Position numbers and translations under genes: made by a program. A stretch of DNA of 64,000 nt from Azospirillum brasilense (GTDB lineage Bacteria > Pseudomonadota > Alphaproteobacteria > Azospirillales > Azospirillaceae), in contig NZ_VITI01000020.1 of the NCBI RefSeq assembly GCF_007827795.1, positions 1-64,000 on the forward strand. The letters run 5' to 3'. This document shows positions 26,137 through 34,912 of the stretch, piece by piece (the first letter of the stretch is position 1; each line of letters starts with the position of its first letter). The notes below the pieces were generated by a model. That model did not search any database. It was not told where the DNA came from and worked only from the letters and a program-made list of their open reading frames with translations.

Positions 26137-26457
26137 TCATCCGTAAAAGGAGAGAGTGACGGTGGTCGCCGCGGTGGCGGCCAGACCGATGACGGAGGCC
26201 GTTCCGATCCGGCGCGCCAGGGGGTTCAGTTCGGGCGCCGACCCGTCCAGGATGTCGGCCGCCGGCACGGTCGCCGGGCTGCCGACCTTGGCCCAGAACG
26301 GGCCGGTGGCGCTGAACAGGACGGCCTTGGCGTCGACCGGAACATCGACCTGTCGGGGTGTTCCCCCTGCAAGCTTCACGGCCAGAATCGTGTCGGACGG
26401 GTTGATCGCCAGGGTCGGATGTCCCATGGCGTCGTCGAGAGGGATCAACATCTGCAT
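26137..26457 (-). CDS. Small structural protein of the tail-like cassette (106 residues)
   Basis: ATG 26457 has GGAGAG just upstream. Residues about 1-95 look like a small beta-rich domain (MQMLIPLDDAMGHPTLAINP, DVPVDAKAVLFSATGPFWAK, TATTVTLSFYG) of the kind found next to tail fibres in tailed phages and tail-like particles. I cannot name a family. It is the first gene of the three-gene minus-strand unit and follows a transcription terminator. Confidence 0.6.
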   Translation of the reverse strand: MQMLIPLDDAMGHPTLAINPSDTILAVKLAGGTPRQVDVPVDAKAVLFSATGPFWAKVGSPATVPAADILDGSAPELNPLARRIGTASVIGLAATAATTVTLSFYG

Positions 26458-26501
26458 GTGTCTCTCCGGAAAGGGCAGCGGCGGCAGGCCGAAAACGAAA
26501 A

Positions 26502-26528
26502 CGCCCGCACCGGGGCAGGGTGCGGGCG
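26502..26528 (-). terminator. Rho-independent terminator after the two-domain GT2 gene
   Basis: A perfect 10-bp stem (CGCCCGCACC / GGTGCGGGCG) with a 7-nt loop is followed on the minus strand by TTTTCGTTTTC. It lies 150 bp past the stop of the glycosyltransferase at 26678 and only 45 bp before the tail-like cassette, which therefore needs read-through or a promoter in that short gap. Confidence 0.8.
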
Positions 26529-26677
26529 CAGTTCGGGCGTGACAGCAAGACTAGAACATAAAATGAACAAACAGTCAAGCCCAGGCTTCCGTGAAGCGTC
26601 CCGGACCTGTTCGACGGGCGGGCTGCCGGCGGGTCATGCGGCCGGGGGACGATCGCCTTCAGTGCCCGCCGTCCGCA

Positions 26678-29209
26678 TCACTCCATCGAGGGGCGCAGCA
26701 ACCGGTGGGTCGGGCCGAGCGGCTCGAAATGCGGGTTGTAGAAGGGGTCCTGACGCAGCCGCTCGCCCCAGCGGGCGCGCAGATGGCGGGCCTCCCCGGC
26801 CAGACGCGCCATCTTCTCCGGCGTGTCGTCAGCGCCCCGCGTCTGGGTTTCCAGGTGGTAGAGCCGGGCGTGCGGCGTCCACAGGACGCGCAGACCGGCG
26901 CGCTGGAGCTTCAGGCAATAGTCCACGTCGGAATAGGCGACCGGCAGATGTGCCATGTCGAAGCCGCCAACCGCTTCGAAGGCGTTGCGGGAAGTCAGCA
27001 GGCAGGCGCCGGTGACCGCCGAGACGGTGCGGGTCAGCATGGCCTGGCCGAGATGTCCTGGCGCGTCGGCGTCGATCCCGACGAAGGCGTGCCCCGCAAC
27101 GCCCTCGGAGCCGAGAACCACGCCCGCATGCTGGACCGTGTCGTTGGGGTAGAGAAGCTTCGCACCCACCGCCCCGATGCCGGGCCGGGCGAGCAGGGCC
27201 ACCATCTCGCTCAGCCAGTTTGGGGCGACGGCCACGATGTCGTTGTTGAGGAAGCACAGCGCCTCGCCCTGGCAGGCGCCCGCCGTGGCGTTGTTGATCG
27301 CACCCCAGTTGAAGGGACCGTGAAAACCGGCGACGCGCACCCGTGGGTCGCGGGCGAGGCTGTCGAAGAAGGGACGCGAGCGCGGATCAGCGCTATCGTG
27401 ATCGACCAGGATGATTTCGTAGTTGGGATAATCGGTCCTGGACAGCAGGCTGGACACGCAATTGTTCACAAGGTCCACCGCATCCTTGGTCGGGATGATG
27501 ATCGACACCTTGGGCGCGGGCGAGGGAACGGGATAGCGCACGCGGGCGCAGAACAGCCCGCCGGATCGGGCCCGGGTCTCATGGTCGGCGGTGACCACGG
27601 CGCGGCTTCCGACCCGCCGCTGGTGTTCGCCCACCACGCGCTCGATGCCGGACATGATCGCCGCCGGATCACCCCCGCCCGACAGCGAGGCGTGGTTGAT
27701 GCGCCAGTGATAGAGAATCCGGGGAACATGCCGGATGCCGGCCGCGCCGACCCGCTCCAGAAGGCGCAGCACGAGGTCGTGGTCCTGGACGCCCTCGAAG
27801 CCTTCGCGCAGGCCGCCCACCTCCAGCATCAGCCGCCGCTCGACCACCAGCAGATGGCAGACATAGTTGATGGATTGCAGGAGTTCGGGATCGAAGTCGG
27901 GCTTGAAGGCGGGATCGACGTGCCGCCCGTCGGGGGCGATGCGGTCCTCGTCGCTGTACAGGACCGGGACAGGCGCCCGTTCCAGCTCCTCCGCCATGCA
28001 GAGCAGCGCGTCGCAGGCGAGCCGGTCGTCGTGGTCGAGCAGAGCCACGTAATCGCCGGCGGCCTGCGACAGGGCCCGGTTGGTGTTGGCGCTGACGCCG
28101 CCGCGCGCCGCGCTGAACACGGCGCGGATGCGGCTGTCGCGGGCGGCTTCCTGCCGGATCAGTATGCGAACCGCATCGTCGCGCGAGGCGTCGTCGGCGA
28201 TGCACAGCTCCCAATCCCCATAGGTCTGGGCCCGTACGGACTCGATCGCCTCGGCCAGCATCCACAGTGGCGGATCGCAGACCGGCATGACGACGGAGAA
28301 GACGGGGCGCTTGCCCAGCGACGCGGCGCGCGCCGACAGCCGCAGACGGCGGGCATCGGTCTCGGCGCAGTGCTCGTCGAAATAGGCGGCGTAATCGGCG
28401 ATGTGGTGGGCGGTGCCGACGCGCCGCCGCGGCACCTCGGCCCGGATCTCCTGCAGAATCCCGGCGAGTTCGTCCAGGCGGTTGGCCAGCGTATCGTCCC
28501 GGCCCGCGCGGGCTTCAAGGGAGACCGGAAGAGGACCGAACACGATGATGCCGTCGCGCCGGTCGCGCAGGTGAAGCTCATGCCCCGACTGGACGGACAA
28601 CTGGACCTCGAACCCATGGTCGCAGGTGGAAAAACGTGCCAGAAGATCGCGCCGCTGCTGGTTGGCCACGACGCTGGCCACGACGCGGTCGTCGACCAGG
28701 ACGTCGATCTCCACGGCTTCTCGTTCGTCATCGGTGTTGACCGCCCAGCCGATGATCCGCGCGCCTTCGACGCGGTCGACGTTGGCTTCCACCTTGCGGA
28801 GGGCGTGGCCGCCGTCCCGGGCGGAGCTCTCGTCCAGAAGACCATTTTCCAGGAGATGGCCGGTCGCGGCGACTCTCACGCTCACGGGGGTCCGCTCCGG
28901 AGCGATGCCGGGGAACAGGAGAGCGAGGTCCACGTCGAATCCGCATCGGACCGGTCGGCCGAGCAGGCGCGACAGGGCGCCGCTGTCGCGATCCGGCAGG
29001 ATGGTCGCGCAGGCCGCGCCGGCGGAAATGGTCAGCGCGACGGGGAGGTCCGGCGCCGCCACCGACAGCGCCCAGCCGAACAGGCGTGTTCCTTCCCGTC
29101 CTTCCAACCGTCCGTAGAACGGCTCCGTCGGCGACCCGCGCCCCAGGTCACTGATGGTGCCGCCGGTTCCGGTTGTGGGCGTGGGCGGCATCGACGGGGC
29201 ATTGATCAT
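26678..29209 (-). CDS. Two-domain GT2 glycosyltransferase with two N-terminal Gly-Trp modules
   Basis: 843 residues from ATG 29209 (AGGAC about 10 nt upstream). Residues about 30-122 and 135-222 are two tandem modules (LFGWAL ... CGFDVDL and IIGWAV ... HGFEVQL), the second with the R-R-D-L spacing of the other copies. GT2 domain 1 spans about 302-547 (LLDHDD, YSDEDR, VQDHDLVLRLLERV) and GT2 domain 2 about 567-820 (FLNNDIVAVAPNW, YSDVDYCLKLQRAG). Both carry the Asp residues that bind the nucleotide-sugar metal. The order of the domains suggests two successive sugar transfers. A clear terminator follows at 26502-26528. Confidence 0.92.
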   Translation of the reverse strand: MINAPSMPPTPTTGTGGTISDLGRGSPTEPFYGRLEGREGTRLFGWALSVAAPDLPVALTISAGAACATILPDRDSGALSRLLGRPVRCGFDVDLALLFPGIAPERTPVSVRVAATGHLLENGLLDESSARDGGHALRKVEANVDRVEGARIIGWAVNTDDEREAVEIDVLVDDRVVASVVANQQRRDLLARFSTCDHGFEVQLSVQSGHELHLRDRRDGIIVFGPLPVSLEARAGRDDTLANRLDELAGILQEIRAEVPRRRVGTAHHIADYAAYFDEHCAETDARRLRLSARAASLGKRPVFSVVMPVCDPPLWMLAEAIESVRAQTYGDWELCIADDASRDDAVRILIRQEAARDSRIRAVFSAARGGVSANTNRALSQAAGDYVALLDHDDRLACDALLCMAEELERAPVPVLYSDEDRIAPDGRHVDPAFKPDFDPELLQSINYVCHLLVVERRLMLEVGGLREGFEGVQDHDLVLRLLERVGAAGIRHVPRILYHWRINHASLSGGGDPAAIMSGIERVVGEHQRRVGSRAVVTADHETRARSGGLFCARVRYPVPSPAPKVSIIIPTKDAVDLVNNCVSSLLSRTDYPNYEIILVDHDSADPRSRPFFDSLARDPRVRVAGFHGPFNWGAINNATAGACQGEALCFLNNDIVAVAPNWLSEMVALLARPGIGAVGAKLLYPNDTVQHAGVVLGSEGVAGHAFVGIDADAPGHLGQAMLTRTVSAVTGACLLTSRNAFEAVGGFDMAHLPVAYSDVDYCLKLQRAGLRVLWTPHARLYHLETQTRGADDTPEKMARLAGEARHLRARWGERLRQDPFYNPHFEPLGPTHRLLRPSME

Positions 29210-29479
29210 GGTGACAAGGTCCTGTGGGGCGCGTATCGGCGGTTGATATGTCCGCCATCGCAAATTGGCCTATCTTGTCTCAGTTGCGGCGAGGCACCGT
29301 CAAGGAGTGGCTTTGCCAGTCCAAAAAGGCGTGCAGAAGCAGCCCTTGCGTAACCGGCCCGCTGCGATTGACGGGGCAACACGCGAATGTTACAGGGAAT
29401 CCCGCCGCTTCGGGCCGTTGCAGGGCGGTTTCCCTCCGCGGGAGCGCAGGGGATCAGCGCAGGGGATCGAGGAACATGC

Positions 29480-30724
29480 ATGACGAGTGACGTCCCGATC
29501 CCGCGCGCGGCCGGCGAGGGCGACTGGCGCGACATGGTGTCCGTAGGGGCCGGGCGCATTTACCGCGATGGCGGCTTCTACGACGGCGAGGTGCCGATCT
29601 CGCGGCTTGAGGACGCCACCGGCTCCTTCGGCGGCTGCGTCACGTTCATCGATGAACTGTTCCCACCGCAGTCCATCGCGCGCCCCATGCCGGATTTCCT
29701 GGAAGGACCGGACCCTGGCTTCATCGAGAGGCTGCTGGGCCACTATCGGCAGATCGACGGCATCTTTTCGGCGGCGGCGGCGGCGGCAGTCGTCCGAATT
29801 CACAATGCGGCGATCTACGACAACGTCGTTTTCGTCGTTTCGGATGGAGCGCTGATCCCGGTCTACGAAATGCTTCGGGCGGCGGACCGCGCGGCCAAGG
29901 GGCGCGAGATGGCCGTGCGGGCGGGCTCCGCCGGCTCCGGCTGGCGGCTTGCGTACGACGGTAAGGCCCTTTTCGTCGGCTCGGCCGGTTCCTCCAATTA
30001 CGGCCACTGGCTCGTCGACGACTTTCCGACCCTCGGGGCGGTGGACTGCATCGACGGGAACGGGCTGGTCACGGTCCTGATGTCGTCCTATGGCGGGCGG
30101 ATCGACGCCATCCGCAGCGAAGGCGCCGGTTTGGCCTGCCCGCGATCCGGGACGGTGGCGCCGGTGTTCCTGCCGACGGATCACCTGGTCTTCGTGGACG
30201 ACCTGCATTACGTCACGCCGGTTTCGTACCACCCGATCGTGAAGCATCCGCAGGCGCTCGCCCGCATACAGGCGCTCTGCGCGGAGCGCTGGGGATCACC
30301 GTCCAAGGCAGCCGAGCGGAAACTATTCGTGAACCGCTCGTCCGCGCATTCCCGCCACATCACGAACAACGACGCCGTGCGGTCCGTTCTGCTCGACCAC
30401 GGGTTCGAGGAGATCTTTCCCGAAGCGTTGAGCTTCCAGGAGCAGGGCCAAGCCTTTCGCGAAGCGTCTCACGTCGTCGGCGTCATGGGCGCGGCCATGA
30501 CGAACGTCCTGTTCTGCCCACCCGACAGCCGGGTCCTCCAACTGGCCCCGAGCGGGTGGGAGGAGTCCTTCTATTGGGACTTGGCGGCCATGCATGGGCA
30601 ATCCTACAACGTGCTGTTCGGGACGGCGGCCGGGAACTCCGAACACGTCCACCAGTGTGCTTTCGAGGTGGACATCGGCCGGCTCCGCGCGTGGCTCGAA
30701 CAGGCGGTGCCGAAACTTGTCTGA
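29480..30724 (+). CDS. GT61 (DUF563) family glycosyltransferase
   Basis: 414 residues from ATG 29480 (GAGGAAC just upstream); an upstream in-frame start at 29387 is unlikely. Signatures of GT61: SNYGHWLVDDFPTLGAVD near 170, KLFVNRSSAHSRHITNND near 275, the SFQEQGQAFREASHVVGVMG segment, and AAMTNVLFCPPDSRVLQLAP. Family members move xylose, glucose or other sugars onto glycans; the donor here is unknown. It is transcribed away from the minus-strand GT2 gene. Its stop codon begins the second copy of the 51-bp palindromic repeat. Confidence 0.85.
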   Translation: MTSDVPIPRAAGEGDWRDMVSVGAGRIYRDGGFYDGEVPISRLEDATGSFGGCVTFIDELFPPQSIARPMPDFLEGPDPGFIERLLGHYRQIDGIFSAAAAAAVVRIHNAAIYDNVVFVVSDGALIPVYEMLRAADRAAKGREMAVRAGSAGSGWRLAYDGKALFVGSAGSSNYGHWLVDDFPTLGAVDCIDGNGLVTVLMSSYGGRIDAIRSEGAGLACPRSGTVAPVFLPTDHLVFVDDLHYVTPVSYHPIVKHPQALARIQALCAERWGSPSKAAERKLFVNRSSAHSRHITNNDAVRSVLLDHGFEEIFPEALSFQEQGQAFREASHVVGVMGAAMTNVLFCPPDSRVLQLAPSGWEESFYWDLAAMHGQSYNVLFGTAAGNSEHVHQCAFEVDIGRLRAWLEQAVPKLV

Positions 30725-30771
30725 TACGGCTGGAAAACAATCACTTCCATCATTCTCCAACCGTGAAGCCC
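30721..30771. repeat. Palindromic 51-bp repeat, copy 2, beginning at a stop codon
   Basis: It matches 5650-5700 at about 45 of 51 positions and begins in the same way one base before the TGA stop. The outer arms CGGCTGGA and TCCAACCG can pair with one G-T. It probably acts as a terminator or 3' RNA-protecting hairpin for the GT61 gene. Confidence 0.75.
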
Positions 30772-31070
30772 GGCGGATCGATGCTTCAGCATTGATCGGG
30801 AGGGGCATGCCGATGGCGCCCTCAGGTGGCGTCGGTATGAGGTGTCCGGCGCGCCGTTTCGTCCGGATGCCGCCGCGCTTGAGGAACGGGCACACGCGCG
30901 GCGGAAGCAAAAATGTTGACGCGCATGGTGGAACTGCGCACACATGGACCGCCTGCACGAGGGGCGCGGGTATGGACCCCCCTGTTTTGGCAAAAGGCGC
31001 GGTCCTTGAAGCCGGGACCGTACCGCCTGGAACAAATTCGAAATGACGGTCTCGGAAACAGGAGCGAGCG
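30725..31070. other. Intergenic region upstream of gmd
   Basis: After the palindromic repeat there are about 300 bp without a credible gene. The region must hold the promoter of the plus-strand gmd-export group. A TTGACG at about 30916 is a possible -35, but no good -10 follows at standard spacing, so I do not call a promoter. Confidence 0.5.
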
Positions 31071-32132
31071 TTGAGCAAGGTTGCTTTGATCACGGGCGTC
31101 ACGGGACAGGACGGCGCCTATCTCGCGGAGCTTCTGCTCGCGAAGGGCTACACCGTCCACGGTGTCAAACGGCGCTCATCCTCGTTCAACACGGAGCGTG
31201 TCGAGCACCTGTACCATGACGTGCACGAGGGCGACGTCCGCTTCCGGATGCATTACGGCGACCTGACCGACGCGACCAACCTGATCCGGATCGTCCAGGA
31301 GGTCCAACCGGACGAAATCTACAATCTCGCCGCTCAGAGCCATGTGCAGGTGAGCTTCGAGACTCCGGAATACACGGCGAACTCCGACGGCCTCGGCACG
31401 CTGCGCCTGCTGGAGGCGATCCGCATCCTCGGCCTGGAGAAGAAGACGCGCTTCTATCAGGCTTCCACCTCCGAGCTGTACGGCCTCGTGCAGGAGACGC
31501 CGCAGAAGGAGACGACGCCCTTCTACCCGCGCAGCCCCTACGCGGCGGCCAAGCTCTACGCCTACTGGATCACAGTGAACTACCGCGAGGCCTATGGGAT
31601 GCACGCCTCCAACGGCATCCTGTTCAATCATGAAGGCCCGACCCGCGGCGAGACCTTCGTCACCCGCAAGATCACCCGCGCCGTCGCGGCCATCCAGCTC
31701 GGCCTGCAGAAGGCGCTCTATCTCGGCAACCTGGACGCCAAGCGCGACTGGGGCCACGCCCGCGACTACGTCGAAGGCATGTGGCGCATCCTGCAGCAGA
31801 ACGAGGCCGACGATTACGTCCTCGCCACCGGCGAGACCCATTCGATCCGCGAGTTCGTGGAGCTGGCCTTCGGCTGCGTGGGCCGCAAGATCGAATGGCG
31901 CGGCACGGGCGTGGACGAGAAGGGCGTGGACGTGGCGACCGGCGACGTGCTGATCGAGGTCGATCCGCGCTATTTCCGCCCGACCGAGGTGGATCTGCTG
32001 CTGGGCGATCCGTCCAAGGCCCACGCCAAGCTGGGCTGGAAGCACACCACCACCTTCCCGGAACTGGTGCGCGAGATGGTGTCGAGCGACCTCGCGCGCT
32101 TCGAGCGCGAGGCGGCGGGACGCCGGGCCTGA
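31071..32132 (+). CDS. gmd: GDP-mannose 4,6-dehydratase
   Basis: 353 residues with a TTG start supported by AGGAG 7 nt upstream. It makes GDP-4-keto-6-deoxymannose, precursor of GDP-fucose and GDP-rhamnose. MSKVALITGVTGQDGAYLAE is the NADP-binding start; the catalytic triad lies in STSELYG and SPYAAAKLYAYW; VKRRSSSFNTERVEHLY is diagnostic. The usual FNHESPRRG is FNHEGPTRG here, a change next to the nucleotide-sugar site. GDP-fucose synthase (34.9 kb) completes the route to GDP-L-fucose. Confidence 0.95.
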   Translation: MSKVALITGVTGQDGAYLAELLLAKGYTVHGVKRRSSSFNTERVEHLYHDVHEGDVRFRMHYGDLTDATNLIRIVQEVQPDEIYNLAAQSHVQVSFETPEYTANSDGLGTLRLLEAIRILGLEKKTRFYQASTSELYGLVQETPQKETTPFYPRSPYAAAKLYAYWITVNYREAYGMHASNGILFNHEGPTRGETFVTRKITRAVAAIQLGLQKALYLGNLDAKRDWGHARDYVEGMWRILQQNEADDYVLATGETHSIREFVELAFGCVGRKIEWRGTGVDEKGVDVATGDVLIEVDPRYFRPTEVDLLLGDPSKAHAKLGWKHTTTFPELVREMVSSDLARFEREAAGRRA

Positions 32133-32151
32133 TCCCGCCGGAGGAGCCGCC

Positions 32152-33120
32152 GTGGCGCGGACCGCACTGATCTTCGGGGTGTCCGGGCAGGATGGAAGCT
32201 ATCTTGCCCGGCACCTTCTCGACCGCGGCTACACTGTCCACGGCACCTCGCGGGACTGCGAGATCGCGTCGTTCCGCAACCTGACGATCCTGGGCATCCG
32301 CGAGCGGGTGAACGTCCATTCGGCGACCCTGCACGATTTCCGCAGCATCGTGCAGGTGATCCGGGCGGTGAAGCCCGACGAGATCTACAATCTCTCGGCC
32401 CAGTCGGCGGTGGGGCTGTCCTTCGAACAGCCGGTCGAGACGATCGACAGCATCCTGAACGGCACGCTGAACATCCTGGAGGCCATCCGCTTCCTGGGGG
32501 TGGGCGCGCGCTTCTATCACGCCTCCTCCAGCGAGAGCTTCGGCAACACCCTGGACGAGCCTGCCGGCGAGGCAACGGCCTTCCGCCCCTGCAGCCCCTA
32601 TGGCGTCGCCAAATCGGCGGCGCATTGGATGGTCGCCAACTACCGGCAGGCTTACGGGCTCTATGCCTGCTCCGGCATCCTGTTCAACCACGAGTCGCCG
32701 CTGCGCCCGGCGCGCTTCGTCACCCGCAAGATCGTCCGCGGCGCCATCGCGGTGGCGCAGGGCCGGGCGAAGACGCTGGAACTGGGAAACCTCGCGGTGG
32801 CGCGCGACTGGGGCTGGGCGCCGGAATATGTGGACGCCATGTGGCGGATGCTCCAGCAGGACGAGCCGGACGACTTCGTCATCGCCACCGGCCGGATGCA
32901 TGCGCTGGAGGATTTCGTCCGGACGGCCTTCGCGCATTTCGGCTTGGACTGGCGGGAGCATGTGGTCCAGGGCGCGACGAGCCTGCGGCCGATGGACATC
33001 CATCGCAGCGTCGGCAACCCGGCCAAGGCCGCGGCCCGTTTGGGCTGGAAGGCCGAAACCCTGATGCCGGATCTCGTCGGCCGGCTGATCGAGGCGGAGC
33101 TGGCCCTACCATCGTCATGA
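32152..33120 (+). CDS. GDP-mannose 4,6-dehydratase paralogue or GDP-4-keto-6-deoxymannose reductase
   Basis: 322 residues, GTG start with GGAGG 8 nt upstream, 19 bp after gmd. It aligns with Gmd throughout (LIFGVSGQDGSYLARHLLDR, LSAQSAVGLSFEQP, SSSESFGN, SPYGVAKSAAHWM, LFNHESPLRPARFVTRKI) but lacks the inserted region typical of full-length Gmd (RRSS...RVEHLY is replaced by TSRDCEIASFRNL). The Ser-x-Glu and Tyr-x3-Lys residues remain, favouring a dehydratase. The shorter length also fits the Rmd reductases that give GDP-rhamnose. Which reaction it performs cannot be settled by eye. Confidence 0.8.
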   Translation: MARTALIFGVSGQDGSYLARHLLDRGYTVHGTSRDCEIASFRNLTILGIRERVNVHSATLHDFRSIVQVIRAVKPDEIYNLSAQSAVGLSFEQPVETIDSILNGTLNILEAIRFLGVGARFYHASSSESFGNTLDEPAGEATAFRPCSPYGVAKSAAHWMVANYRQAYGLYACSGILFNHESPLRPARFVTRKIVRGAIAVAQGRAKTLELGNLAVARDWGWAPEYVDAMWRMLQQDEPDDFVIATGRMHALEDFVRTAFAHFGLDWREHVVQGATSLRPMDIHRSVGNPAKAAARLGWKAETLMPDLVGRLIEAELALPSS

Positions 33121-33252
33121 GAGGGAACCGAGAGGGGGCTGTGAAGGCGACGGGGATCGGGGTATAGAACCGGCCCATTCCTGCTTGCGTCGCAGGGCTG
33201 CCGCCCATGGCTTTCCCACCCCGCCGGCCCGGTTTTGAGTGGATTGCGAGAG

Positions 33253-34110
33253 ATGACCACCGAGAGCTTTCCCGGCTCCGCCGCCCGGCAGAGGAGCGGG
33301 GCCGTCTACGACTCCGGAGACCGCAGCGAGGCGGCGCGGGCCTGGGACGATCTCAGGGAAGGAGCCCTGCGGTGGCGGCTGTGGAGCCGGCTCGGCTGGC
33401 ACGACATCCGCAAGCGCTACCGCCGCTCGGTCCTGGGGCCCTTCTGGCTGACGCTCAGCATGGCCGTCATGGTGGGCAGCCTGGGGCTGATCTACGGCAC
33501 GCTGTTCCGGCTGGACCTGGAGGGTTATCTGCCCTTCCTGGCGGTCGGGCTGGCCACCTGGACCCTCATCGCCTCCTTCCTCAACGAAGGCTGCATCAGC
33601 TTCATCGAGCTCGAGCCGCTCATCAAGAACGTCCGCATCCCGATGTCGGTGCACATCCTGCGGGCTCTGTGGCGCAACCTGATCATCTACGGCCACAACA
33701 TCGTGATCTTCGCGGTGGTGGCGCTGGTCTTCGGGATCTGGCCGGGGGCGGCGGGCCTCCTGGCGGTGGCCGGGCTGGCGCTGCTTCTGGTGAACGCCGG
33801 CTGGATCATGCTGCTGCTCGGCATGATCTGCACCCGTTTCCGCGACGTGCCCCCGATCATCGGCAGCGTGATCCAGCTCCTGTTCTTCGTGACGCCGGTC
33901 ATGTGGAAGCCGGAACTGCTGGGCGACCGCCGCTATCTGATGGTGCTCAACCCCTTCTACCATCTGCTGGAGGTCATCCGGGCGCCGCTGCTGGGGCATG
34001 TGCCGGGCTGGGAAAGCTGGGTCGCCGGCCTGCTGTTCGCCGCCGCCGGCTGGGTCTTCACCTTCGCCTGCTTCGCCCGTTTCCGCAAACGCATCGCCTA
34101 TTGGCTCTGA
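33253..34110 (+). CDS. wzm: ABC-2 type polysaccharide export permease
   Basis: 285 residues from ATG 33253; a TTG at 33235 is also possible. It has the layout of Wzm/KpsM proteins: a cytoplasmic N-terminus with LGWHDIRKRYRRSVLGPFWL just before the first membrane span, then about six hydrophobic segments (about 75-95, 100-125, 150-175, 180-205, 215-235, 255-275). It lies 15 bp before its ATPase and carries a finished glycan on undecaprenyl phosphate, or a capsule, across the inner membrane. Flanking gmd and fcl suggest that the glycan contains fucose. Confidence 0.93.
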   Translation: MTTESFPGSAARQRSGAVYDSGDRSEAARAWDDLREGALRWRLWSRLGWHDIRKRYRRSVLGPFWLTLSMAVMVGSLGLIYGTLFRLDLEGYLPFLAVGLATWTLIASFLNEGCISFIELEPLIKNVRIPMSVHILRALWRNLIIYGHNIVIFAVVALVFGIWPGAAGLLAVAGLALLLVNAGWIMLLLGMICTRFRDVPPIIGSVIQLLFFVTPVMWKPELLGDRRYLMVLNPFYHLLEVIRAPLLGHVPGWESWVAGLLFAAAGWVFTFACFARFRKRIAYWL

Positions 34111-34125
34111 CCGACTGGATCTGGA

Positions 34126-34908
34126 ATGGCTTCGATCCGCTTGAACGACGTTTCGGTCGATTTCGTGCTTTATCAGGGAAGCGCCCGCTCCCTGAAGAAG
34201 ACGCTGCTGCGCACCTCCACCAGCGGCGCGCTGAAGCACGACGCGCACCACCGCATCACCGTGAAGGCGCTGAGCAACCTGAACCTGACGCTGGAGCACG
34301 GCGACCGGATCGGGCTGGTCGGCGGCAACGGGGCCGGCAAGACGACGCTGCTGCGCGTCCTGGCCGGCGTGTACGAGCCGACCGCCGGGCGCATCCGCGT
34401 CGAGGGCAGCGTCACGCCTCTGTTCGACCTGGGGCTGGGGCTGGACATGGACGCGTCGGGCTACGACAACATCCGGATGCGCGCCGCCTATTTCGGCATC
34501 GACGGGGACGAGATCGAGTCCAAGATGGACGACATCGCCGCCTTCACCGAACTCGGCGACTATCTCGACCTGCCGGTGCGCACCTATTCGGCGGGTATGA
34601 CGCTGCGGCTGGCCTTCGCCGCGGCGACCGCGGTCGATCCGGAAATCCTGCTGATGGACGAGTGGATCGCCGTCAGCGACACCCAATTCCTGGAAAAAGC
34701 CCAGCGCCGGGCCGAAGGCTTCGTGAACCGGTCCAGCATCATGGTCGTCGCCTCCCATGTGGACGAGGTTCTGAAGCGGCTGTGCAACAAGGCCCTCTGG
34801 CTGGAACGCGGCACGGTCGTGCGCATCGGCCCGGTTGACGAGGTGTTGGCGGCGTATCACAAACACAATGCGGGCAGCGAACCGGCGCCGCGAGACGGAG
34901 ACGAGTGA
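34126..34908 (+). CDS. wzt: Polysaccharide export ABC ATPase
   Basis: 260 residues. Walker A is GLVGGNGAGKTT at about 65-76, the signature motif appears in the degenerate form TYSAGMTLRLAFA usual for this transporter class, and Walker B is ILLMDEW, followed by a downstream H-loop VVASH. It lacks the C-terminal carbohydrate-binding domain of long Wzt proteins, so it is of the short, KpsT-like type and probably does not recognise a chain-end cap. It pairs with the permease 15 bp upstream. Confidence 0.94.
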   Translation: MASIRLNDVSVDFVLYQGSARSLKKTLLRTSTSGALKHDAHHRITVKALSNLNLTLEHGDRIGLVGGNGAGKTTLLRVLAGVYEPTAGRIRVEGSVTPLFDLGLGLDMDASGYDNIRMRAAYFGIDGDEIESKMDDIAAFTELGDYLDLPVRTYSAGMTLRLAFAAATAVDPEILLMDEWIAVSDTQFLEKAQRRAEGFVNRSSIMVVASHVDEVLKRLCNKALWLERGTVVRIGPVDEVLAAYHKHNAGSEPAPRDGDE

Positions 34909-34912
34909 TCGG

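Noticed and set aside
30900..30945. Possible sigma-70 promoter (TTGACG) before gmd
   Set aside because: No acceptable -10 element at 16-18 bp.
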